NCBI RefSeq assembly: GCF_007747445.1
Contig: NZ_CP036425.1
Location: 1,720,175 to 1,784,174 of the forward strand
DNA: 64,000 nucleotides
Direction of reading: 5' to 3'
DNA from: Poriferisphaera corsica
GTDB lineage: Bacteria; Planctomycetota; Phycisphaerae; Phycisphaerales; Phycisphaeraceae
The notes below the pieces were generated by a model. That model had not been told where the DNA came from, ran no database searches, and saw only the letters and a list, made by a program, of their open reading frames with translations. Positions 17,832 through 27,951 of the stretch are shown one piece after another. The translations under genes were made by a program, and so were the position numbers. Position 1 is the first letter of the stretch; each line of letters begins with the position of its first letter.

Positions 17832-19113
17832 TCTTTTGATATGGTCAAAGCGTGTTTTACTGATCGCTGTTGTTTGCCTGTTTGTGGTTGTATTACTAGC
17901 ACGGATTGGTGGTAATTCCATGGGTGGAGGCAAGGTACAGATTCGGTGGTGGAATATGTTTGCTGGACCAGATGGGAAGCATGCATTAGGGATGGTTCGA
18001 GCTTTTAATGAATCGCATCCCGAGGTACATGCCAGTATGCAGCGGCTGGAATTCAATACGTTTTATAGTAAAGTTTTTGTTGCTGGGCTTGGTGGCAGGT
18101 CGCCAGAAGTATTTATTGTCCACTCAGATTTATTGCCTCGTTTTGTGCAGGCAGGGCTTGTACGGCCGCTAGATGATTTGATTGCGGAGAGTGGGATCAG
18201 TAAGCAGGATTTTGATCCAAATATATTTGAAGCAGTCACTTTTGAGGACAGCGTTTATGCGATCCCGTTGGATATTCATCCGATGGGGATGTATTACAAC
18301 GCAACGATGTTTGAGAAGGCGGGTGTTGTCGATGAGAATGGAACTGCTAAAGCGCCGGAAACGGGCTTAGAGTTTTTAGAAGCAATAAAAAAGATAACAA
18401 ATATTGGGGGTAGGGCATTTGTTATTACATGGGCGCGAATCAACATGTATACGATCATGCAGCAGTTTAATGGACGCATGTTTAATGAAGATTTTTCAGT
18501 GTGTACTTTAAACAGTGCTGAGAATGTTCGAGCTCTGAAATATATCGTTGATTTGATTTATGAGGATGAATTGATACCTAGGCCACAAAATCTCGATCCC
18601 TATACGGGCTTTCGCCAGGGCAATGTAGGCATTGTTTTTGAGGGGCCGTGGATGATGCATGATTTTATGAAATCAGAGGATTTTGAGGTAAAAGTCGCGA
18701 GTATACCGCAGTTTGGTGAGCGTCCGGCGACTTGGGCGAACTCACATAGTTTGGTCATTAGTGCGGATATTCCGGATGAAAAGCTTGATGCAGCATGGTC
18801 GTTTATTGAGTACATATCTGATGAAAGTTTGACATGGGCGAAGGCAGGGCAGGTGCCTGCAAGACGATCAGTGCGTGAGAGTGAAGGATTTAAGTCAATG
18901 ATTGCGCAGGGTGAATTTGCTCGTCAGATTGAGAATGTCGAGTATTTTCCACGCGTGCCTTATTTGTTTGAGTTTTTGGGTGAGTTTGATCTGGCAATTG
19001 AAAGGGCTTTGCGGGGTGAGATGAGTCCCCAGGAAGCTTTGGATCGTGCGACGGATCGGATTAATGATGTTATTGAGCGGAATCATGATATGAAAAGAAA
19101 TGGTGCCTCATGA
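17824..19113 (+). CDS. ABC sugar importer, solute-binding protein (family 1)
   Basis: Extracellular solute-binding protein of 429 residues. The N terminus has one hydrophobic segment (VLLIAVVCLFVVVLLARIGG) without a lipobox, so it is probably membrane-anchored or cut by signal peptidase. The mature start WWNMFAGPDGKHALGMVRAFNESHP and later WSFIEYISDE match carbohydrate-binding proteins of the CUT1 group. It overlaps the BNR gene by 8 bases and the first permease by 4 bases, so they are translated together. GAGG lies about 9 bases before the ATG. Confidence 0.9.
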   Translation: MSNLLIWSKRVLLIAVVCLFVVVLLARIGGNSMGGGKVQIRWWNMFAGPDGKHALGMVRAFNESHPEVHASMQRLEFNTFYSKVFVAGLGGRSPEVFIVHSDLLPRFVQAGLVRPLDDLIAESGISKQDFDPNIFEAVTFEDSVYAIPLDIHPMGMYYNATMFEKAGVVDENGTAKAPETGLEFLEAIKKITNIGGRAFVITWARINMYTIMQQFNGRMFNEDFSVCTLNSAENVRALKYIVDLIYEDELIPRPQNLDPYTGFRQGNVGIVFEGPWMMHDFMKSEDFEVKVASIPQFGERPATWANSHSLVISADIPDEKLDAAWSFIEYISDESLTWAKAGQVPARRSVRESEGFKSMIAQGEFARQIENVEYFPRVPYLFEFLGEFDLAIERALRGEMSPQEALDRATDRINDVIERNHDMKRNGAS

Positions 19114-19964
19114 AAAAACATATCACAGGTTATTTATTCGTCTTGCCGTACATGTGTGTGTTTTTACCCTTTGTTGTGTTGCCTTTGATCATTGGTTTAG
19201 GGTTGGGTTTTGTGCGTTGGGAGATGTTATCTTCTGAGGGACCAAGCTTTATCGGTTTTGAACAGTTTGCAAGGGCGTTTAACGATCCATATTTTTGGTT
19301 TGCATTAAAAGCGACAAGCTTATTTGTGGTGTTTTGCGTTCCATTGACGGTGCTGCTGTCATTGACGATTGCGATGGGCTTACAGGCACTTAAAAAGCGT
19401 CAAGCGTTTTACCGAAGTCTATTTGTGCTGCCGATGATGGTTAATATCACGGTTGTCGGCATACTTTGGCGGTGGATGTTGAATACAGATTTTGGGGTGT
19501 TTAATGGATATTTAAAGTCGATTGGACTTCAAGTGCCGTGGACAGGGGAGCCGGGTTGGGCCATGTTATCGATTGTGTTGCTGACACTCTGGTGGGGGAT
19601 TGGTGCACCGACTATCATTCTACTGGCGGGGTTGAAGCAGATTCCTACGCAGTATTATGAAGCAGCGATGATTGATGGCGCGAACGGATACAGACGGTTT
19701 TTGGCGGTCACAATACCGTTGCTTAAGCCATCTATGATCTTTGTCGTGATTACTCAGTTGATCGGGTCGTTTCAAATTTTCGGACAGACATTTATTGTAA
19801 CGCGTGGCGGGCCAAGTAATTCGACGCGTGTACTTATGCAGCATATCTATGAGACAGCGTTTGTTCAGTATCGCATCGGTTATGGTGCGGCGATGAGCAT
19901 GATGCTATTTGTTGTGATTGCTATCGTTTCCTTGACGCAGTATTTAGTGATGCGAGAACGTTGA
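19110..19964 (+). CDS. ABC sugar importer, permease (MalF/UgpA type)
   Basis: Inner-membrane permease of 284 residues with about six transmembrane helices. The EAA loop that docks the ATPase is EAAMIDGANGYRRFLAVTIP. The start overlaps the stop of the binding protein (ATGA). Together with the next gene it should form the heterodimeric channel of a CUT1-type importer for an oligosaccharide. Confidence 0.92.
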   Translation: MKKHITGYLFVLPYMCVFLPFVVLPLIIGLGLGFVRWEMLSSEGPSFIGFEQFARAFNDPYFWFALKATSLFVVFCVPLTVLLSLTIAMGLQALKKRQAFYRSLFVLPMMVNITVVGILWRWMLNTDFGVFNGYLKSIGLQVPWTGEPGWAMLSIVLLTLWWGIGAPTIILLAGLKQIPTQYYEAAMIDGANGYRRFLAVTIPLLKPSMIFVVITQLIGSFQIFGQTFIVTRGGPSNSTRVLMQHIYETAFVQYRIGYGAAMSMMLFVVIAIVSLTQYLVMRER

Positions 19965-19965
19965 T

Positions 19966-20784
19966 ATGAAAATGCGTAGAGTGATTGAATTGGGCGTGTT
20001 ACTATTGGCGATTTGTTTTTTTCTGCCAGTACTGTTGATCTTTGTGACGTCGTTTAAGTCAGAAAGTGAAATATTGCATTTCACTTCATTTTGGCCTGAG
20101 AGTTGGTCATTAAGCAATTACTGGCAGCTTTTCGCGAATCCAGAGGAGATTCCGATTGGCGTATGGACAATCAATAGTTTCTTGTATGCTTCAACTACGA
20201 CATTGATTGTGCTGAGTGTTGACGCACTTGCGGCTTATGGTTTGGCTCGCTTGAATCTGCCGTTTGCAAAAATCATGCTTGGTATTTTCGTTATCACGAT
20301 GATGGTTCCAGCTCAAGTTCAGTTGATCCCGACTTATTTGGTTCTCAATCAGCTTGGTTGGTTGGATACGATGTTGGCGATTGTCATTCCACCCGCATCA
20401 AATGCTTTTGGTGTTTTTCTGCTTTATCAATTTTTTAAAGGCATACCAAAAGATTTAGAGGAGGCGGCGGCATTGGATGGATGTTCACGGATGGCGATGT
20501 TTTTTCATATTGCTTTGCCGCTCTCAAAACCAGCGCTTGCCACGTTGGCGATATTTATTTTCTTAGGCAGCTGGAATGATTTCTTGGGGCCGTTGGTGTT
20601 TCTTGACTCATCTGATCGACTGACGCTGCCTGTGGGGATTGCTACTTTCCAGTCAAGCTACTACAGCGAATACGGGCTCACATTAGCTGCAGGCACTATC
20701 GCCACTGTGCCTGCTTTGATTGCATTTCTTGTCTTCCAGAAATCAATTATTGAGGGGATCTCACGCAGTGGGATGAAGGATTAG
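19966..20784 (+). CDS. ABC sugar importer, permease (MalG/UgpE type)
   Basis: Second permease subunit, 272 residues, about six transmembrane helices, with EAA loop EEAAALDGCSRMAMFFHIALP and the typical MalG-type C terminus (FQKSIIEGISRSGMKD). It begins one base after the previous stop. No ATP-binding subunit follows; CUT1 systems often share an ATPase encoded elsewhere (MsiK/UgpC type), so this operon is probably complete as it stands. Confidence 0.92.
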   Translation: MKMRRVIELGVLLLAICFFLPVLLIFVTSFKSESEILHFTSFWPESWSLSNYWQLFANPEEIPIGVWTINSFLYASTTTLIVLSVDALAAYGLARLNLPFAKIMLGIFVITMMVPAQVQLIPTYLVLNQLGWLDTMLAIVIPPASNAFGVFLLYQFFKGIPKDLEEAAALDGCSRMAMFFHIALPLSKPALATLAIFIFLGSWNDFLGPLVFLDSSDRLTLPVGIATFQSSYYSEYGLTLAAGTIATVPALIAFLVFQKSIIEGISRSGMKD

Positions 20785-21475
20785 ATTCTTTCGGAAAAGT
20801 GATATCAGATCTAATCGGGGGGCAAGGTGTCATTGCTGTTTTGGTTACGTAAGAATGACGCAGGATGTGTGAGTGTAAGAGCGAAAGTAAACAGCATCTT
20901 AGGATTTTTGCATTGCTGCCGATGCGTTGGGTTTGGGTAACGGGCTATATGCTTGCACTTGAGGTGGGCACGTGGTGTATTTCTCATAGGAATGAGGCAG
21001 GACGCAATCTTTTTGTGGGCCTTGTTTTTATCATGCTCATATCTTGAGAAGCATACTTTGAGTGCAATTCGCCTGAATTTGTCAGGACTTGGATAGATAT
21101 TGTGATCGCTGGGTAGGTTATGCACTCAAGTAGCATGACTTAAGTAGCATTAATGACATAATAGCAAATAATTATCGGGTCAAGATCTGGAATGTAGGTT
21201 AAATTACGTAAATCATTTGGGGATAAAGCAAGCGTTTGTCATTGAATGAACGATTTGTAAGCGCATTATTTACAGTAACTTAAGTTTGAATTTTCGCAAG
21301 ATGGAAAAATAAACCTCTCGTTATTGCGACAATCACTTATCAGCCGTTATACTGCACTTCTTATGGGGCATTAGAAATATAAGTCGAATAAATTATTTAT
21401 TTCTATTAAGTCGCATTTATTTAACGATCATTCTGGGCAATCACACCCGTCTAATAAAACTACGGAGTATGAGGT
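20785..21475. other. Non-coding interval before the autotransporter
   Basis: About 690 bases without a supported gene. The right-hand half is AT-rich and includes the candidate promoter for the autotransporter. Confidence 0.45.
21324..21353 (+). promoter_or_regulatory. Candidate promoter of the autotransporter gene
   Basis: TTGCGA (21324-21329) and TATACT (21348-21353) are 18 bases apart, matching the sigma-70 boxes at 4 and 5 of 6 positions. This would leave a 5' leader of about 115 bases. Confidence 0.35.
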
Positions 21476-24400
21476 ATGACTGTAATTACGAAGACTCGCC
21501 GCAGGTTAACCCTAAGTACGAGCGTACTACTCAGCGCATGGATGTGCATGGGAGGCTCAGCGTTTGGCGCTGATGTCGATTGGGATGATGAGGGCGGAGA
21601 CATGGCATGGTCCACAGCGACCAACTGGGGTGGCGACACCGCACCGGGCACAATTGACACGGCAGTATTCAATGCTGATAACTCGTATGTCATCAATGTT
21701 GATACGGACTCAACTGTTCGCAGTGTGAAGTACGAAGGTGGGCTTGCAACCATCGCCGTCAATATCAATGCAGGCACAACACTTAATACTGCAAGTATTG
21801 TCAATGAATCTTCGAATCGTAAGACAATCACGGGCACTAACAATACCGCTCTCCTTCAGGCCAACGGTATTTTAGGGCTGACTGTCAGTGGTGCTGTGGA
21901 TTATAGTGGTGGCCAAATTGACACCAATGGTCGCGCGCTCACCGTATCCAGTGGTGGTTCATTCCGCGTAAGTGGTGATGCTTTCCAAGGTGCTCAAGGA
22001 ATTATTAAGCAGGGTGATGGTACTCTTCATTTATATGATGCGAATTCATACGCTGGTGATACTGATCTGAACGGCGGTATGATCATTGCAGGTAATAATG
22101 GTTCTCTTGGTACTGGTGACATCGACTTCAACAGCAACTCAGCTGTTCTACAGATGGGTAATGGCGTTCAGATTACGAATGTGATGGACATCGCAAGTGT
22201 CAGTACGATTAATTTAGACGGTTATCGCCCGAATAATGTCGCGAGCCACATCTCAGCCGAGATGACTTCAGATCTTCTGCTCAACGGCAATAAGACCTTT
22301 AATGTTAGTGACGCCTATAGTCATATCACACTCTCTGGTGTTATTGACAATGACTTGACTCGTCGTGAGCTTATCAAGACCGGTGCAGGTGATTTGATCC
22401 TTGCAGGCAATAATATCTTTGATGCTGATACCATACTTCAGGCAGGTACGCTGACGCTAGCTCACAACAATGCACTTGGCCAAGAAACAAACGAGTTGCA
22501 TGTCACCGGTAGTGCGGCACTATCAACGGTTGATGCACTGACTGTTGCAAACAACTTCATTATTGATGGCGGCTCTAACGTCAATGTGGTCATTGAAAAC
22601 CAAAGTGCACCAGGTAATCCGGCTACAACAACAGAGTTCACAGGTGTTATTACGGGTGCAGGTAGCCTGACAAAAGGCCAACTTGTTTTCCGTAATGGTA
22701 ATGGCCGATTGATCCTCTCAGGGCAAAACACCTACTCAGGTGGAACAACTCTAGCTGAGGGTATTCTTGAGCTCACTAACGATAGCGCAATCGGTACCGG
22801 CGCATTAACCTTCTATAAAGAAGATGCTGTTCTTGAGTTGCATGATGGTGTTGTGATCTCGAACCAACTCAACTGGAATCCAGTTAACCGGGTCACGATT
22901 AATTCATTCGGCAATAGTGAACTCACTAGCAATATTCAGTTGAACTCTGAAAAATCGATTGAAATTCAACAGAATGTCATCAAGCTTTCCGGTGATATTT
23001 CTGAAGATCAGTTTGCTCGTATCATCGCAAAAGATGGTGATGGTACATTGGTCCTTTCTGGCAACAACTCATACTCAGGTGGTACACAGCTCAACCGCGG
23101 TATTCTGGTTGTTCAAAATAATAACGCTTTGGGTAGCGGCACATTTGTTTTCCAGCCAGGGACGAACCCAGCCACACTTAATCCATACTATGCTGAACTG
23201 AACGTGGCGGATGGTATCAACATCGGTAACGACTTCGAGATTGAAGCTGGTGTTGACACGATCAACCTCAATAGTGATGGCACGGGTACGCTGTCTGGTG
23301 ATACGCAACTCACTGGTGGCGACAAGACGATGAACATTGTTAGCAATAACATTGTTCTGTCAGGTGTCATCAGCGAAGAGGCTGGCAACGCACGTGCAAT
23401 CATTAAAGATGGTGCAGGTAACTTGATTCTTCAAGGTGACAGTACCTACACAGGTGGAACAACGCTTGATAACGGCACATTGACCCTTCAGCACAATAAT
23501 GCGATTGGTACTGGTGCACTGACAATCAACAGCAATACAGCAAACCTGATTCTTGGCAACAATATTACTATTGACAACGATCTAAACATTGATGCGGTCA
23601 ATACCGTCAATGTTCTTAGTGAAGGCACCAGTACGCTCTCCAGCGATGTGACATTCAATGGTGATAAGCTGATCAATGTTGGCGTCAATAAGGTTGTACT
23701 TTCTGGTGATATTGATGAGGATGCTCCAGGTCGTACGCTCACAAAGAGTGGTGCTGGCGATCTTGAAACTTCCGGTTCATCAATCGTTGTAAGCAATACT
23801 AATATTCTAGCGGGCAAAATGATCAATTCATCGAGTTCAGCAGAATATGGCGTAACGCAGATCTTAGGTGGTGCGACTCTTGTCAATGAGGGTGATCTGA
23901 TGGTTAGGAATCTCAGTGGTGCAGGTGGCCTTGAAATCAAGGATTCATCAACAACCACCATTGATTCCAGCAGTGATGCGACCTTCTCCGGCATTATCTC
24001 CGGTGATGATGGCCGCATCGATTTTATCGGTGATGGCGTCGCTAAGCAGACCATTACTGGCAACAACACATATAGCGGCTACACCGCCTTGAACTCAGGT
24101 GCTGTTGTCGTTGCAGCCACACATACTGCTTTCGGCGACAGTTTAATCTCGTTTGAAGACAATACTGCGAAGCTGATCATCAATAACAACGTCATTCTTG
24201 AAAACCAAATCGACATTGATAACGCTGGCGTGATCAATCTTGATTCAGATGGTGTTGGTACCATCAAAAATGACATTGAACTTTTTGGTAATAAAACCTT
24301 CTCGATCGCGAGCAACACCATTGTTTTTGATGGTGAAGTTAGTGATTTTGGTTCCGCAAAATCTATAACAAAAACGGGTGCAGGCAATCTGATTCTAAAT

Positions 24401-27400
24401 GGTTACAACGAGTTCTCTGGCGGTGTTAATCTGTCGGCAGGTACCATTACTGCGGGTCACAACCTCGCATTCGGTTCAGGTCTCTTTACAGTTAATGGCA
24501 ATGCCACAATGAGCTTTGCAGGTGATCGCCAAATCGCCAACAACGTTGCTTTGGCTGCTGATCTTACCATTGACAATGCAACCAGTGCGGAACTCTCAGG
24601 TATCTTTAGCGGTACAGGTAGCCTTACCAAAACGAGCGTGGGCAACCTGACATTGTCTGGTGCGAACACATACTCCGGCCAAACCAACTTAAATCTCGGC
24701 ACACTGACTCTGGGCAACGATACCGCACTCGGTACCGGTGCACTGGTTATGGCTAATAATACGACACTCGCAACAAGCGGCGCCCGTTCGATCAATAATG
24801 TGATCACTTTGGCAGATGGCGGCAACGCTAACATCTCTGGTGATGGCTCACTGACGCTTAATGCGGATTTGAATATCGGCGGCACAGGCAGCACGATTAC
24901 CAATAATTTTGCTAACGGTAACGAGATTGTCTTCAACAACAAACTACTCGGTGGAGACCTCACATTAGAAGGTACCGGCGTGAGCCGTATCACGACCAAT
25001 GCGACATATGCTGGCACGATTACTGTTAATGACGGTGTTGTGATCAATGAATCCAACCTTATTACGATCACGGTTCCTGTTGGTGGAGACGGTATTTTGC
25101 TGAAAACCGCCTCTAGTCATGTTGGAAACATCACACTTGATGCCAACAACGGCTTCGCTGTATCACATGTCGATGGTGTTTCAAATATCATTATCGACAA
25201 CCTCATCGTCGCTGGTGACAGCACGATTGCTGGTACGGGTACTCTTGAAATTCAAGGTTCTTCGACATTCGGTAACACCAACCGTACCCTTAACATTCTC
25301 GAAACGCGTTTCGTACTCTCCGGCAGCCTTGTTGATACTAACGGTCAACTCACGCAAACCGGTACAGGTACACTTGTCCTAGATAGCACTGATCAGTACA
25401 TCGGCGATGTCATTGTCAATGGCGGCACGATGGAGGTACGTGGTGCAGGTCTTGGCGGTGACACGACTGCAAATAACGCGACGATTAATCTCTTTGCTGC
25501 AACGGCAGGCGATGTTGGAATCGGCGATAACAGTACACTAATTCTTTCAGCTGATAATGTCCTCACCTCTGGTAAGACACTAACGCTTGGTAATAATTCA
25601 AGCGTCACGACAGCTGGCGGACCACGCTCAATAGATACGCAACTCGCACTATCTACTGGCAACACCGTTAACTTTGGTGGTGGTGAGACAATTACATTCA
25701 CTGCTGACCAAGACATTAACGGTATGAATGTGGCTCAGACATTCGATATTGCTGACAACACGACCCTCGTGCTCGCAGGCAATATGACGGATAGTGCTGG
25801 TGCGGACGATAACATCAATCTCACTAAGAATGGCAACGGTAACCTCGATATCACCGGTACATTTACTGGCGACGTCACCATCAACAATGGTAGTACAACC
25901 ATTAATGGTGGCGGTGTGATCGGTAACGTCAATATCAACAATGCTGTGCTAGCGGGTACGGGTGATATCTCAGGCAACCTTAGCGTTACTGGTAGTACTC
26001 ATAATCCAGGCAATAGCCCAGGTGTTGTGAATATTGCAGGTGATTACAATCTTGGTGCAGGTTCAACTCTGAACCTTGAACTCGGTGATGTGAACTATGA
26101 TCAAATCAATGCGACTAACATCACATTGGACGCAACTGCTACGATTAACGTCATCAAGCTCAATGATAACATTGCCAAGGGCCAAATCTTCGACGTCTTG
26201 AACGCAACAAATACACTAGACGACCAAGGCGCGGAGCTTGTAGAAAACTATGTGTTCTACAACTTTGATAAAGTTACGTCTGGTCCAGACTACGATGCTA
26301 ATTCCTACAAGATCAAAGCAAGCCGTGCAGCTGACTTTAGTGATATTGTTAGAAATGATAATGCTCGCTCGCTAGCAATCGCAGTTGATGACTACGCTTA
26401 TAAGGGTGGTCTGACGGCTGATGAGCTAAACGATCTTGCACTTGTAACATCAATGTCACTTAACGAATTCGAGGAAGCTGCACGTCAGCTTTCCACCGAA
26501 GTTCACCTTGTTAGCCTAAGCAGTATCTATGACAACGTAATGTCCAACAACAACTACGTTAGTGACCGTATGCTTAGCATCCGCAGCAATATTGAAGAAG
26601 CGACGCCGCAAGCAATTGAAGATATCGATTATCGTAAATTCATCAATAGCTCCACGAATCTCGCTCCAACCAAGCAAGAAGAGAAGCCACAACCTACGTT
26701 TGATGAAAAAGGCTACAACGCTTGGGCTAACATCTATGGTTTGTTCTCTAATCAGAGCGACACAGATGACCGATCAGGATACGAGGCTACGACTGGTGGC
26801 ATCATTGGTGGTGTCGATTTTGCACTCAACGATAAAATGTCAGTCGGTGTCCTTGGCTCAGTTAGCCAAACTTCACTTGATTTCACATATGATCGCGGCA
26901 CAAGTGATATCACAACTGCCCGTACCGGTGTCTATGCCACCGGCTATGTCAACGAGAACATCTACATCGATACGATTGCATCTGTCGGCATGAACTGGAT
27001 TGACACCGAGCGAAGCATCAAGTTTGCTAGCCGTGATACTGATGCATCCTACGAGTCATACGACATGTCACTCTATGTCAGTGCTGGCTACGAGTTCGAG
27101 ATTGATTCATTCACGATTGCTCCAAATGTTTGGGCAAACTACACCTACTACAGCCAAGATGGTTTCAAAGAAGATGGTGCAGGTACCTTCAACCTTGATG
27201 TTGATGAGTACACCAATACCTTCTTCCGTACACAGCTCGGTGTGACAATCTCGCAGGTTGCAGAATACAACGGCATCCCATACATGCCTGAATTCTCAAT
27301 TGGTTGGGCTCACCACTGGGGTGATCTCGAAGAAATCGAAGCGACATTCGCAAACGATAACAGCACGTTTGCGTTCCAGCAGGAAAGCGTGAATCGCGAT

Positions 27401-27532
27401 GCAATCGTATTTGACGGTGGCGTTTCGCTCCTTATGGACAACGATAGTGCTCTGTTCGCCAAGTTCAACGGAGATCTCGGTGCTGATGGCAACATCTTTG
27501 GTCTCTCCGCTGGTTATAAGATGAACTTCTAA
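21476..27532 (+). CDS. Giant autotransporter with PATR repeats
   Basis: Type V secretion autotransporter of 2018 residues. Order: signal peptide (residues 1-31, MGGSAFGA); a passenger of about 1,600 residues predicted as a beta-helix; then a C-terminal outer-membrane barrel (about 1,745-2,018: YNAWANIYGLFSNQ..., GGIIGGVDFALNDKMSVGVLG) ending in Phe as barrels do. The passenger has about eleven copies of the autotransporter-associated repeat, of the type GAGNLILQGDSTYTGGTTL followed by GTLTLQHNNAIGTGAL, spaced about 60-125 residues. A linker with HNPGNSPGVVNIAGDY precedes the barrel. The role of the passenger (adhesion, enzyme or surface layer) cannot be read. GGAG lies 8 bases before the ATG, and a terminator follows. 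Confidence 0.93.
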   Translation: MTVITKTRRRLTLSTSVLLSAWMCMGGSAFGADVDWDDEGGDMAWSTATNWGGDTAPGTIDTAVFNADNSYVINVDTDSTVRSVKYEGGLATIAVNINAGTTLNTASIVNESSNRKTITGTNNTALLQANGILGLTVSGAVDYSGGQIDTNGRALTVSSGGSFRVSGDAFQGAQGIIKQGDGTLHLYDANSYAGDTDLNGGMIIAGNNGSLGTGDIDFNSNSAVLQMGNGVQITNVMDIASVSTINLDGYRPNNVASHISAEMTSDLLLNGNKTFNVSDAYSHITLSGVIDNDLTRRELIKTGAGDLILAGNNIFDADTILQAGTLTLAHNNALGQETNELHVTGSAALSTVDALTVANNFIIDGGSNVNVVIENQSAPGNPATTTEFTGVITGAGSLTKGQLVFRNGNGRLILSGQNTYSGGTTLAEGILELTNDSAIGTGALTFYKEDAVLELHDGVVISNQLNWNPVNRVTINSFGNSELTSNIQLNSEKSIEIQQNVIKLSGDISEDQFARIIAKDGDGTLVLSGNNSYSGGTQLNRGILVVQNNNALGSGTFVFQPGTNPATLNPYYAELNVADGINIGNDFEIEAGVDTINLNSDGTGTLSGDTQLTGGDKTMNIVSNNIVLSGVISEEAGNARAIIKDGAGNLILQGDSTYTGGTTLDNGTLTLQHNNAIGTGALTINSNTANLILGNNITIDNDLNIDAVNTVNVLSEGTSTLSSDVTFNGDKLINVGVNKVVLSGDIDEDAPGRTLTKSGAGDLETSGSSIVVSNTNILAGKMINSSSSAEYGVTQILGGATLVNEGDLMVRNLSGAGGLEIKDSSTTTIDSSSDATFSGIISGDDGRIDFIGDGVAKQTITGNNTYSGYTALNSGAVVVAATHTAFGDSLISFEDNTAKLIINNNVILENQIDIDNAGVINLDSDGVGTIKNDIELFGNKTFSIASNTIVFDGEVSDFGSAKSITKTGAGNLILNGYNEFSGGVNLSAGTITAGHNLAFGSGLFTVNGNATMSFAGDRQIANNVALAADLTIDNATSAELSGIFSGTGSLTKTSVGNLTLSGANTYSGQTNLNLGTLTLGNDTALGTGALVMANNTTLATSGARSINNVITLADGGNANISGDGSLTLNADLNIGGTGSTITNNFANGNEIVFNNKLLGGDLTLEGTGVSRITTNATYAGTITVNDGVVINESNLITITVPVGGDGILLKTASSHVGNITLDANNGFAVSHVDGVSNIIIDNLIVAGDSTIAGTGTLEIQGSSTFGNTNRTLNILETRFVLSGSLVDTNGQLTQTGTGTLVLDSTDQYIGDVIVNGGTMEVRGAGLGGDTTANNATINLFAATAGDVGIGDNSTLILSADNVLTSGKTLTLGNNSSVTTAGGPRSIDTQLALSTGNTVNFGGGETITFTADQDINGMNVAQTFDIADNTTLVLAGNMTDSAGADDNINLTKNGNGNLDITGTFTGDVTINNGSTTINGGGVIGNVNINNAVLAGTGDISGNLSVTGSTHNPGNSPGVVNIAGDYNLGAGSTLNLELGDVNYDQINATNITLDATATINVIKLNDNIAKGQIFDVLNATNTLDDQGAELVENYVFYNFDKVTSGPDYDANSYKIKASRAADFSDIVRNDNARSLAIAVDDYAYKGGLTADELNDLALVTSMSLNEFEEAARQLSTEVHLVSLSSIYDNVMSNNNYVSDRMLSIRSNIEEATPQAIEDIDYRKFINSSTNLAPTKQEEKPQPTFDEKGYNAWANIYGLFSNQSDTDDRSGYEATTGGIIGGVDFALNDKMSVGVLGSVSQTSLDFTYDRGTSDITTARTGVYATGYVNENIYIDTIASVGMNWIDTERSIKFASRDTDASYESYDMSLYVSAGYEFEIDSFTIAPNVWANYTYYSQDGFKEDGAGTFNLDVDEYTNTFFRTQLGVTISQVAEYNGIPYMPEFSIGWAHHWGDLEEIEATFANDNSTFAFQQESVNRDAIVFDGGVSLLMDNDSALFAKFNGDLGADGNIFGLSAGYKMNF

Positions 27533-27554
27533 ATCAGCTCTAAATAGCAACTCT

Positions 27555-27586
27555 GCAAGGCCGGCTTTTGCCGGTCTTGCTTTTTT
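27555..27586 (+). terminator. Terminator of the autotransporter gene
   Basis: Stem GCAAGGCCGG / CCGGTCTTGC (27555-27564 with 27571-27580, one G-T wobble) then six T. Confidence 0.85.
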
Positions 27587-27771
27587 ATATGTGTATAGTG
27601 CTATCGCGTTAAGTTTGTATTTACGAGAGTATTTGGTGTTTCTTACACGATTTAGCACAGTCGAATGCAGGTAATAAGTGGCTATTCTGACTGTAAATAT
27701 CTTCTTCACAGCTGATTATTTCGATTATTATTTCCAGAATGTTTGTGAATATCACAGTGAAGTAGTCTGGC

Positions 27772-27799
27772 TTGCCATAGTCACATTTTTCGCTAAAAT
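27772..27799 (+). promoter_or_regulatory. Candidate promoter of tRNA-Thr(TGT)
   Basis: TTGCCA (27772-27777) and TAAAAT (27794-27799) are 16 bases apart, each 5 of 6 to consensus. Transcription would begin about 20 bases before the tRNA. Confidence 0.5.
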
Positions 27800-27827
27800 A
27801 CCTCTCTCCAAGGCGATAAGCCTCGGT

Positions 27828-27900
27828 GCCACCCTAGCTCAATTGGCAGAGCAGCGGTTTTGTAAACCGCAGGTTGTCGGTTCGATTCCGATGGGTGGCT
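27828..27900 (+). tRNA. tRNA-Thr, anticodon TGT
   Basis: A 73-base cloverleaf. The acceptor stem pairs GCCACCC (27828-27834) with GGGTGGC (27893-27899), followed by discriminator T. The anticodon stem GCGGT/ACCGC encloses TTTGTAA, giving anticodon TGT, which reads ACA. The T arm has GGTTCGATTCC. CCA is not encoded. A T-rich run follows directly. It faces the tRNA-Thr(CGT) gene 1.1 kb away. Confidence 0.95.
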
Positions 27901-27951
27901 TTTTTCATATCCGCATTTTCTGCATCAACTTACAGTTCAAAAACAGACTAC

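Noticed and set aside
20865-21047. 60-codon open frame after the ABC permease
   Set aside because: No family resemblance and no supporting ribosome site; treated as non-coding.
21476-27532. Periodic repeats that might suggest a CRISPR or satellite array
   Set aside because: The periodicity is at protein level (autotransporter repeats inside one long frame); DNA copies are diverged and spacing is uneven.
27296-27709. Minus-strand open frame across the end of the autotransporter gene
   Set aside because: It overlaps the conserved barrel end and the terminator of a well-supported gene.
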